Assembly (NCBI RefSeq): GCF_003610375.1
Contig: NZ_RAPZ01000013.1
Coordinates: forward strand, 62,001 to 126,000
DNA length: 64,000 nt
DNA from: Sphingomonas sp. PP-CC-1A-547
GTDB lineage: Bacteria > Pseudomonadota > Alphaproteobacteria > Sphingomonadales > Sphingomonadaceae
Reading direction: 5' to 3'
In this document: positions 24,939 through 32,979 of the stretch, in pieces
Position numbering within the stretch: the stretch's first letter is position 1
How the letters are laid out: each line of letters begins with the position of its first letter
Translations under genes and position numbers: made by a program
Notes under the pieces: model-generated
The model's database searches: none
The model's input: only the letters and a program-made list of their open reading frames with translations
What the model was told of the DNA's origin: nothing

Positions 24939-26288
24939 TCAGCTGGGATCGCGCGGCGCTTGCGTCGCCTGTTGCCGCCACAGCATCCACGCCACCCCGG
25001 CCAGCACTGCCGTCGCCGCAAGCAGCACCGCCCACAGCACGATATTCCGCGTCGGCGCCCCCGCATCGCCGAGCGCCGACAGCGTCACCGTCGCGGCCGG
25101 CACCGACACCAGCCGCGCTTCGCCCGGCCTGCCCTGCCCATCGGCAAGATCGGCGGGTGACAGGAACACGTCCTTCGCCACAACGCGCCCGGCCGCCAGC
25201 GTGAACGGCGCAGTGCCGCTGGCGAGGAAGATCACGCCGCGGTCCGCAAAGCCGATCCGCAAGCGCGGCGCGACGGTGAACCCCGCGCTGCGAGCATCGG
25301 CCTCGATCCGGATCGCACGCGGCGTGTCGCCGGACAGCGTGATGTCGCGCCCGCCATCGCTGCGCGCGACGCCTTGCCCCAGCAAGGTCCAGGGCTGCTC
25401 GCGGTCGTCCCGCCCCAATATCCGAACCGGAACGACGCCATCGCCCTCGACCGGTATCACCCGCAAGCTCGCCATCGGTGTCGCGAACGGCACCGCGAAA
25501 TCGACGGCGCGCGCATTTCCGGACGTCAACGCGGGCGCCTGAGCCTCGACCGTTTCCGACGTCGCCGCACCGTCGGGCCGCACGTCGAGCACGGCGCCAC
25601 GGATCGCAACCGGCGCCAGCAACCGAGACCCCGCGCTCCACGTGATCCGCAGATACTCCCGCGCCACGGCAGCACCGTCCAACGCGACGATCGACGACCG
25701 CACCGTCTCGCCCCCGCGCCGATAGACCGTCGCCTCGCCCAACCGCCGCCACTCGCGCAGGTCCGCACTGGCCTCGACCGTCAAGTTCACCGGCTGGCCC
25801 ACCGGCAAGTCCGCGGCAACGGCAACCCGCTCGACCGCGCCCGACACACGCCGCGCATCGAGCAGCACGCCGAGCAGCACGGGCGCGCCGCCAGCCGCGA
25901 CCGGCTCGCCGCGCACTTCGGCAACCTGTGCCGCACCGCGCCCATCGAGCCTCAACGACACGCCCGACACCTTCAGCGCATCGGGCGCCCCCAGGATCGG
26001 CATCGGATCGAGCGACACATGGCCGACCACCGCGGACGCGCCTGCACGGGCGATCGGCATCGCCCGCCCCTTCGCATCGAACACGCGCAAATCATGCCCG
26101 TCGCGAGTCTGCAATCCTGCCAGTACCGCGGCCGGCAACGCCAGTCGCTGGACTTTCGCACCCGCCTCCACCGACAGCGGCAAGCGAAGCGCATAGCCGT
26201 CCGGCTCGCCATCCGATCCCGCCGGCGCCGCAGCGGACAACAGCGCGGCACCAACCAGCGCACCCAACCGCCACCGAACCCCGCTCAT
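24939..26288 (-). CDS. DUF3999-family envelope protein
   Basis: 449 residues. An N-terminal signal sequence (LGALVGAALLSAAAPAG) leads into a long beta-rich periplasmic part with repeated modules (YALRLPLSVEAGAKVQRLALP; DLREWRRLGEATVYR, which resembles carbohydrate-binding-type jelly rolls). One C-terminal membrane helix follows (IVLWAVLLAATAVLAGVAWM). DUF3999 proteins have no established function but are characteristically encoded beside DUF2339 membrane proteins, as here: the start codon overlaps the DUF2339 stop (ATGA). The pair probably forms an envelope complex. Confidence 0.85.
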   Translation of the reverse strand: MSGVRWRLGALVGAALLSAAAPAGSDGEPDGYALRLPLSVEAGAKVQRLALPAAVLAGLQTRDGHDLRVFDAKGRAMPIARAGASAVVGHVSLDPMPILGAPDALKVSGVSLRLDGRGAAQVAEVRGEPVAAGGAPVLLGVLLDARRVSGAVERVAVAADLPVGQPVNLTVEASADLREWRRLGEATVYRRGGETVRSSIVALDGAAVAREYLRITWSAGSRLLAPVAIRGAVLDVRPDGAATSETVEAQAPALTSGNARAVDFAVPFATPMASLRVIPVEGDGVVPVRILGRDDREQPWTLLGQGVARSDGGRDITLSGDTPRAIRIEADARSAGFTVAPRLRIGFADRGVIFLASGTAPFTLAAGRVVAKDVFLSPADLADGQGRPGEARLVSVPAATVTLSALGDAGAPTRNIVLWAVLLAATAVLAGVAWMLWRQQATQAPRDPS

Positions 26289-29188
26289 GCCACCGCCCCG
26301 CGTTTCGTATCGTCCGACGCTACCTTAGGGGGCAGCGGCGCCAGATACCCAACCAGCAGCATCAGCATCCCGACCGCAATGAAGGCGATGATCCGCGCAC
26401 CGCCGCCGGTCGCGTACAGATCGACCACCAACAGCTTGACGACGGTCGCCCCCAACAGGCTTGCCCCCGCCAGCCACAGGCTGCGCGTCGCACGCCGATG
26501 CGCGGCGACCATCAGCGTCAGCGCGATCACCGTCCACAGGATCGCGATCCCGGTCTCCACCAGCGCATTGCCGAGCAGCGTATCCGCCTCCCATGCGACG
26601 CCCGCGAGATGGTGCGCCGTCCGCAACCACGCGCCGTTCGCCGCGACGAAACCAAGCGCGGCGATCGGCAGCCAGATGCGCTTGCTCGCCAACAGCGCCG
26701 CGCCCGCCGGCACCGCATCCGCGGCCAGCACCGCCCGCCGCCACAGCAACAGCACGCCCGCCGCCAGCGCGACCATCACGTCGACCGGATTGAGCACCGG
26801 CACGAACGGCAACGGCGCGGTATCGCCCGACGAAAACAGCGCGATCGCGACTGCGCCACCGAAGATGCCCAGCGCGATCGGCACCGCCGCCGTCCACGCA
26901 TAGTCCAGCGCATGGCGATCGAGCGGCCACCGCCGCCCTGCCCGCTCGCCGCGCAAAGCCGGTCCCGCCCACAGCATAAGGCCTGCAAGCACCGCCACCG
27001 CGCCGGCCAGGAACGTCACCTCGTTCCACGCCGTCGACCACAGTGCCGCGCGATCGATCCCGAACCACAGCATGTCGGCGAGCAGGACCACCGCCAGCCA
27101 GACGCCGGCGACATGGCTAGCCGACGCCACCGCCCGCGTGCCGGGTGCCTCGACGTCGTCACGGTCGCTGCGGAACAGCATCCACCCATGCACCGCGAGT
27201 GCGACGATCCACAGGAAACAGCCCGGCGACGACAGCACGGTGCCGCCCCGATCGGCCTGCCCCACGAAGCCGATCCACAACGCGCCCACGCTCACGCGCG
27301 CCGGCCACGCCGCGACCGGCCAGTCGCGACGTCGCGCGATCGTCTGGAACGCCGCTGCGCTGACCAGATACGCCAGCATCGCCAACAAGATCTGCACGTT
27401 CGTCGAGAACACCGGCACCGGCGACAGCGATCGCTCGACCGCCGGATAAAGCCGCGTCGCCTCCATCAGCCAGCCGATCCACCACGCCGCAAACCCGGTG
27501 AGGAACGCCGGCGTCGCGATCACCGCCTCGCCCCGCGCATAGGCCTTCGCAAGCCGCGTCTCGCCGGGCGCGATCGTCTCCCGTGCGAACCACGCCGTCG
27601 CGAACCACCCGAGCGCCATCAGGATCGCACCGACGAACGCCGGATTGGCGAACGGCAGCGCCGCGATGTTGTCGTCGAGCGTGCCGAGATACAGCAAGGT
27701 CGCGACGACCTGCAGCGCCAGCCCGAACAGCCGCGGCATCCAGCGCGCCTGCCGCATCCCGACCCAGAACGCGCCCGCGCCTTCCAGCGCCCACGCCGCC
27801 GAGGTCCAGCGCGCGCCCAGCGCAAGCGGGATCGCCATCGTGACGAAGCCGATGCCGATCGCCAGCATCGCCTCATTCATCACGCGCAGCCCCTCTTGCT
27901 GGCGGCGCCGTGCCACCAGCGAGACACCCAGATACAGCGCCGCAAAGCCCAATGCCGCAAACGCGCTGCCGAACGGCCGATCGCCGATCAACGCGACCTC
28001 GAGCCCGAACCCGGCCAGCGCCGGCCCGAACAACAACGTCGTATCGACCGCGTTGCCGAACTTGCCCGGCGTCGCCCGCGTATAAAGGACGGCCGTCACG
28101 ACATAGATCAGCACCGAGACGATCAGGAATATCTGCGCGACCAGGAAATGCTCGGGCCGATACGCGGTCGCGCCCCACAGGCTCGCAATCCCGAAGGTCG
28201 CGAAGAACCCAACCAGGTTCAGCACGCGCCAGGTCCGTGCCCGTGCGATGAACAGGATCGCGAGGTTCAGGATCGTGCCGTACCCGAACAGGCCGAGCGC
28301 ATTGCCGCCCTCCCCGCCCAGCAGCAACGGCACCGCGAACCCGCCCGCGAACGCCGTCACCGCCAGGGCCTGCGAACGCTGCAACAGCGCCAGTGCACAG
28401 CCGAGCGCGCAGACCGCGATCATCAGCACGAACGCCGCGGACAGCGGTACGAGATCGTAGAAGCGCGCCGCCCCGAACAGCGTCAGATAGATGATCGCGA
28501 CGCCACCGCCCTGCAACGCCAGCGCGAAATCCGGTCGCTTGGTCCGCGTCCGAAAGCCGATGCCGAGCAGCGCGATGCCGAACAGGCCGACCACCGCGAG
28601 ACGGAACTCAATCGGGAACAGCCCCGCCGCCGCGGCATAGCTGGCGAGGAACGACAGTCCGACGAACAGGATCACGAGCCCGAGCCGGACGATCGTGTTG
28701 CCGCCGAACAGCCAGCCGCGCGCAGCCGCAACGCCGCTCGCCAACCAGCCCGGCTCGCTTGGTTCGGCGGGCGCAGGTACAGACGCAGCGCGGTCGCCCG
28801 AAGGCGGCGAACCCCAGCGGCTTCCCGCCGCGGTATCGAAATCGGTCAGTGCTTCACGTTGCGATACGACCTCCGGCGCGACCGTCGCGGTCGGCGGCTC
28901 GGCGACCAACGGCTCGATCGATCGCGGCGTGGTGCGGACCTCGGGCGCATCGGCGACACCGTCCGTGCGATAACGCGGCGCGTCCATCAGTTCGTTGACG
29001 TGGGCCCGCAACAAGGCGACCTCGGCGCTCAGTACCGCCGTCTCGCGCACGATCTCGGTCCGCATCGCCCGCCGCAACGCCCAGCCGATGCACAAGCCAA
29101 CCGCCCCGCCCAAGAATAAAGCGGTTTCTGAAAAGCTTCCGAGCACCCAGCCGAGCAAAGCGCCGACTATCGCCATCCAGATTAGCAT
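26285..29188 (-). CDS. DUF2339-family polytopic membrane protein
   Basis: 967 residues. One or two N-terminal helices and a short coiled-coil-like stretch (ETAVLSAEVALLRAHVNELM) precede a Pro-rich linker to about residue 150, then some two dozen hydrophobic helices fill the rest of the protein. The arrangement, with repeated GxG and FGYGTI-type loops, matches DUF2339 proteins, whose role is unknown. GAGGGC lies before the ATG. It is the first gene of the leftward pair with DUF3999 and is divergent from the glycan operon across a 218-base region. A 1063-codon open frame on the opposite strand is a composition artefact. Confidence 0.88.
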   Translation of the reverse strand: MLIWMAIVGALLGWVLGSFSETALFLGGAVGLCIGWALRRAMRTEIVRETAVLSAEVALLRAHVNELMDAPRYRTDGVADAPEVRTTPRSIEPLVAEPPTATVAPEVVSQREALTDFDTAAGSRWGSPPSGDRAASVPAPAEPSEPGWLASGVAAARGWLFGGNTIVRLGLVILFVGLSFLASYAAAAGLFPIEFRLAVVGLFGIALLGIGFRTRTKRPDFALALQGGGVAIIYLTLFGAARFYDLVPLSAAFVLMIAVCALGCALALLQRSQALAVTAFAGGFAVPLLLGGEGGNALGLFGYGTILNLAILFIARARTWRVLNLVGFFATFGIASLWGATAYRPEHFLVAQIFLIVSVLIYVVTAVLYTRATPGKFGNAVDTTLLFGPALAGFGLEVALIGDRPFGSAFAALGFAALYLGVSLVARRRQQEGLRVMNEAMLAIGIGFVTMAIPLALGARWTSAAWALEGAGAFWVGMRQARWMPRLFGLALQVVATLLYLGTLDDNIAALPFANPAFVGAILMALGWFATAWFARETIAPGETRLAKAYARGEAVIATPAFLTGFAAWWIGWLMEATRLYPAVERSLSPVPVFSTNVQILLAMLAYLVSAAAFQTIARRRDWPVAAWPARVSVGALWIGFVGQADRGGTVLSSPGCFLWIVALAVHGWMLFRSDRDDVEAPGTRAVASASHVAGVWLAVVLLADMLWFGIDRAALWSTAWNEVTFLAGAVAVLAGLMLWAGPALRGERAGRRWPLDRHALDYAWTAAVPIALGIFGGAVAIALFSSGDTAPLPFVPVLNPVDVMVALAAGVLLLWRRAVLAADAVPAGAALLASKRIWLPIAALGFVAANGAWLRTAHHLAGVAWEADTLLGNALVETGIAILWTVIALTLMVAAHRRATRSLWLAGASLLGATVVKLLVVDLYATGGGARIIAFIAVGMLMLLVGYLAPLPPKVASDDTKRGAVA

Positions 29189-29406
29189 CGTCCGCGCTGC
29201 CCTCGCCTAGTCATCGTCCCACCTACTCATGGACGTCTTTGCACTAACATGGCGCAAGCCCCGCCGCCGGTCGAGCGTGATTGCGAATACGCGCGCCGAC
29301 TAAATTTAAGCTGCATGATCCCGTTTCTCGATTTCGCCCGTTAAGTGCCTGCCCTGCAACGAAAGGGTGCAAGACCAGGGGAGATACCGATGCAGGGGAT
29401 GCGTGC

Positions 29407-30597
29407 ATGGTGGCGTTGAGCGAACGGCGATCGGTCGTCGTCATCAGCGACTGGGTCGACGGCTGGCCTCCCGCGGATTCCTCCACCGCATCGGCCCCTC
29501 GCGACGGATCGGCATGGCGCGCGCTCGATCCCGCTAGCCGACCCTGGACGGGTGCCGCCGATCACCGCGAACCCGTCACGGGCGGATATCTGGAACGCCT
29601 GCCGCTTGCGCTCGTCGCGGCCGGAATCGTCGAGCAGGCCGAGATCTGGCATCACTGGCGCGGCGAAGGCGACCCGCCATTCCACCGCGACAGCCCGGTG
29701 CTCGCCCGCCGCGCCTTCCGCCTCGACCACGACCACGCACCGTTCGCCTCCACCGAGATGATCGATTTCGTGCGGACCTTCGGCGCACCGCACATCCTCG
29801 TCGTGCTCGGGCTAGGCGTCGCGCCCGAGATCCTCGCGCTCTGCGCGAACAGCATCATCCTCTACAATTCGATCGACGCGCCCTCGTTGCGCGTGCCACC
29901 TGAAGTCAGCGAACATTTCGATCTCGTCATCACCGGCGCGCAGTGGCAGTCGGACGAAGTCGAGGCGCGCCACCCCGGCATGCACACCGCGATCCTGCCG
30001 GTCGGTCCCGAATTCGCCGCGATCGACCAGTTCCGCCCGCTCGGCACGCCCAAGGATGTCGACCTGATCTACGTCGCCGCCGCGCAACCGTATAAGCGCC
30101 ACGACATATTGTTCGAAGCACTCGCGCAACTCCCGCGCGACGTCCGCACGCTCTGCGTGTTCGGATACGGCGAGGACGCCGACGCGCTCCGCCAACGCGC
30201 ACGCGACCAGAACCTCTCGATCGAGTTCGTCGGACCACCGGGCGTGCCTGTCGACGAGGTCAACCGCCTGATGAACCGCGCCAGGTTCGGTGTCGTCTGC
30301 GGCATCGAGGACGGCGCGCCGGCAATCCTCACCGAATACATGCTCGCCGGCCTGCCCGTACTCGCCAACGCAGAATTACGCTGCGGATTGCAGTTTATTC
30401 TGCCTGAGACCGGCATGACCGCTTCGACGACCGGGTTTGCCGATGCGATCCTTACAATGCGTGAAACCTACGCCGAATTCCGGCCCCGCGACGCCGTATT
30501 GGAGCGTTGGACTTGGCAGCATAGCGTTGTGCGTTTGGGTGCGATTATCCAGCAAATACATGATGCAAAGCAATTACATTTGCATAGTCAGGTCTGA
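29407..30597 (+). CDS. Glycosyltransferase (GT-B fold, GT1/GT4-like)
   Basis: 396 residues. The C-terminal Rossmann half is clear: DVDLIYVAAAQPYKRHDILFE, VFGYGEDAD and GIEDGAPAILTEYMLAGLPV, the last being the EX7E-type sugar-nucleotide site of retaining GT4-like enzymes. The N-terminal half is diverged. ATG 29407 follows AGGGGATG; the frame is open from 29281 without a better start. It is the first gene of a tight five-gene operon, with only 3 bases to the next start. No signal peptide or membrane helix, so it would work at the cytoplasmic face of the membrane. Donor and acceptor unknown. Confidence 0.8.
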   Translation: MVALSERRSVVVISDWVDGWPPADSSTASAPRDGSAWRALDPASRPWTGAADHREPVTGGYLERLPLALVAAGIVEQAEIWHHWRGEGDPPFHRDSPVLARRAFRLDHDHAPFASTEMIDFVRTFGAPHILVVLGLGVAPEILALCANSIILYNSIDAPSLRVPPEVSEHFDLVITGAQWQSDEVEARHPGMHTAILPVGPEFAAIDQFRPLGTPKDVDLIYVAAAQPYKRHDILFEALAQLPRDVRTLCVFGYGEDADALRQRARDQNLSIEFVGPPGVPVDEVNRLMNRARFGVVCGIEDGAPAILTEYMLAGLPVLANAELRCGLQFILPETGMTASTTGFADAILTMRETYAEFRPRDAVLERWTWQHSVVRLGAIIQQIHDAKQLHLHSQV

Positions 30598-30600
30598 GGC

Positions 30601-32979
30601 GTGGGCTTAGGTTCGATCAACAACGCGGATGACCGCGGATTCGCGGATTGGAAGAGCGTGCACGGTATCGGACCTACTCCCACCCTTGCCACGACCGACG
30701 ATACGAGCCCGCCGCCGCCGCTGATCTGCTTCTCGCATCTCCGCTGGGATTTCGTCACGCAGCGCCCGCAGCATCTGATGAAGCGGTTCGCGCAATCCCA
30801 GAGCGTGTTCGTCTGGGAAGAACACATCCCCTGCGACCATCCGCTGCCATTCCTCGAACACCACCCGTTTCCCGCGGATAACGTGATCGCGCTACGGCCA
30901 CGCCTGCCGCACTGGTGGAACGCCGAGCAGGTCGAGGCAGGGTTGCGGCAACTCCTCGACATGCTGGTCGCGACGAGCATCCGGACCAAGCCCGTCCTCT
31001 GGTTCTACACCCCAATGATGCTCCCGTTCGCCGAGCATCTGGATGCCGCTGCGATCGTCTACGACTGCATGGACGAACTGTCCGCGTTCCGCTTCGCCGA
31101 CCCCGCCCTGCTCGACCGCGAAGCGCGACTGCTCGAACGCGCCGACCTCGTCTTCACCGGTGGCTACAGCCTGTACGAAGCCAAGCGCGGCCGCCACCGC
31201 GACGTTCACGCCTTCCCCTCCGCCGTCGACGTTGCGCACTTCGCACAAGCGCGGACCGGCAACATCGAACCCGAGGACCAGCGCCACATCCCCGGTCCTA
31301 AACTCGGTTTCTTCGGCGTCATCGACGAACGCATCGACTTAGCGTTGCTTGACGCAGTCGCTGCTCGGCGACCGGACTGGTCGTTCGTAATGATCGGCCC
31401 GGTCGTGAAGATCGACCCCGCGCACCTGCCACGCCGCGCCAACATCCACTGGCTCGGCGGCCGCGGTTACAACGAACTCCCTGCCTACCTCTCGGGCTGG
31501 GACGTCGCGCTGATGCCGTTCGCGATCAACGCTGCGACGCGCTTCATCAGCCCGACCAAGACCCCCGAATATCTCGCCGGCGGCCTGCCCGTCGTCTCGA
31601 CCCCGATCGTCGACGTGATCCGCCACTACGGCGACGCGGCGGCCGTGACAATCGCCGCCGATGCGACCGCGTTCGTCACCGCCTGCGAAGCCGCGCTTGC
31701 CCTCCCCCGCGAAGGCGCGTGGCGCGACGAAGCCGACCGCCTGCTCGCCACGCAATCCTGGGACCGCACGCAAACCGCCATGGCCACCGAGATCGACCGC
31801 ATCCTCCAGGCGAAACGAACCTTCCGCCCCGCCCCGAAGCGCGAACGCTACGACACGCTGATCGTCGGCGCAGGGTTCGCCGGCGCGGTCCTCGCCGAAC
31901 GCCTGGCCAACGACAGCGGCCAGCGCGTCCTCGTCGTCGACCGCCGCCCGCACATCGGCGGAAACGCGTATGACGAGCATGATGCGGCGGGTGTGCTGAT
32001 CCACCGCTACGGCCCGCACATCTTCCACACCAATTCCAAGGACGTGTTCGACTATCTCTCGCGCTTCACCGACTGGCGACCGTACGAACATCGCGTCCTC
32101 GCCAGCGTCGACGACAAGCTCGTGCCGATGCCGATCAACCGCACCACGCTCAACGAACTATACGGCCTGTCGCTCAAGAACGACGCGGAAGCCGCCGCCT
32201 TCCTCGCCAGCCGCGCGGAATCGGTCGAGGACATCCGTACCTCCGAAGACGTCGTCGTCGCCGCAGTCGGTCGCGATCTCTACGAGACGTTCTTCCGCGG
32301 CTACACGCGGAAACAATGGGGCCTCGACCCGTCCGAGCTCGACCGCGCCGTCACCGCGCGCGTGCCGACGCGCACCTCGACCGACGACCGCTATTTCACC
32401 GACAAGTTCCAGGCGATGCCCGCCAACGGCTACACCCGGATGTTCGAGGCGATGCTCGATCACCCCGGCATCACGCTCGATCTCGGCGTCGAATATCGCG
32501 ACGTGATCGACCGCATCGACGTCGACCACATCGTCTTCACCGGCCCGATCGACGAGTATTTCGACTTCCGCTTCGGCAAGCTGCCCTATCGCAGCCTCCA
32601 ATTCCGCCACGAGACGCACGACGTCGCACAGTTCCAGCCGGTCGCAGTCGTCAACTATCCCGACGAAACCGTGCCGCAGACCCGCATCACCGAATACAAG
32701 CACCTGACCGGCCAGCTCCACGCGAAGACCAGCATCAGCTACGAATTCCCAAGCGCGGAAGGTGATCCTTACTACCCTATCCCGCGTCCAGAAAACCAAG
32801 CCCTGTTCAAACGCTACGAGGCACTTGCCGATGCGGAGGACGGCGTTACCTTCGTCGGCCGGCTCGCGACGTATCGCTACTACAATATGGACCAAGTCGT
32901 GGGCCAGGCACTCGTCACCTATCGCCGCATGGTCGCGAAGTCCGCCGTCCTCGAAACTCCCGTGATGGCCGCCGAATGA
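30601..32979 (+). CDS. Fusion: glycosyltransferase + UDP-galactopyranose mutase
   Basis: 792 residues in one open frame. Residues about 40-400 are a GT-B glycosyltransferase (FSHLRWDFVTQRPQHLMKRF; PTKTPEYLAGGLPVVSTPI). Residues about 417-790 are a complete flavin-dependent UDP-galactopyranose mutase: VGAGFAGAVLAERL, HRYGPHIFHTN, RKQWGLDPSELDRAV, GPIDEYFDFRFGKLPYRSL and NMDQVVGQAL are all present, at the length of stand-alone Glf proteins (about 370). The mutase makes UDP-galactofuranose from UDP-galactopyranose, so the fused transferase may use that product directly. GTG 30601 is the only reasonable start, with an AGG 8 bases upstream. The gene's stop overlaps the next start (ATGA). Confidence 0.9.
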   Translation: MGLGSINNADDRGFADWKSVHGIGPTPTLATTDDTSPPPPLICFSHLRWDFVTQRPQHLMKRFAQSQSVFVWEEHIPCDHPLPFLEHHPFPADNVIALRPRLPHWWNAEQVEAGLRQLLDMLVATSIRTKPVLWFYTPMMLPFAEHLDAAAIVYDCMDELSAFRFADPALLDREARLLERADLVFTGGYSLYEAKRGRHRDVHAFPSAVDVAHFAQARTGNIEPEDQRHIPGPKLGFFGVIDERIDLALLDAVAARRPDWSFVMIGPVVKIDPAHLPRRANIHWLGGRGYNELPAYLSGWDVALMPFAINAATRFISPTKTPEYLAGGLPVVSTPIVDVIRHYGDAAAVTIAADATAFVTACEAALALPREGAWRDEADRLLATQSWDRTQTAMATEIDRILQAKRTFRPAPKRERYDTLIVGAGFAGAVLAERLANDSGQRVLVVDRRPHIGGNAYDEHDAAGVLIHRYGPHIFHTNSKDVFDYLSRFTDWRPYEHRVLASVDDKLVPMPINRTTLNELYGLSLKNDAEAAAFLASRAESVEDIRTSEDVVVAAVGRDLYETFFRGYTRKQWGLDPSELDRAVTARVPTRTSTDDRYFTDKFQAMPANGYTRMFEAMLDHPGITLDLGVEYRDVIDRIDVDHIVFTGPIDEYFDFRFGKLPYRSLQFRHETHDVAQFQPVAVVNYPDETVPQTRITEYKHLTGQLHAKTSISYEFPSAEGDPYYPIPRPENQALFKRYEALADAEDGVTFVGRLATYRYYNMDQVVGQALVTYRRMVAKSAVLETPVMAAE

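Noticed and set aside
25928..29119. 1063-codon rightward frame opposite DUF3999/DUF2339
   Set aside because: Very Arg/Pro/Gln-rich low-complexity translation; the opposite strand codes for recognisable membrane proteins.
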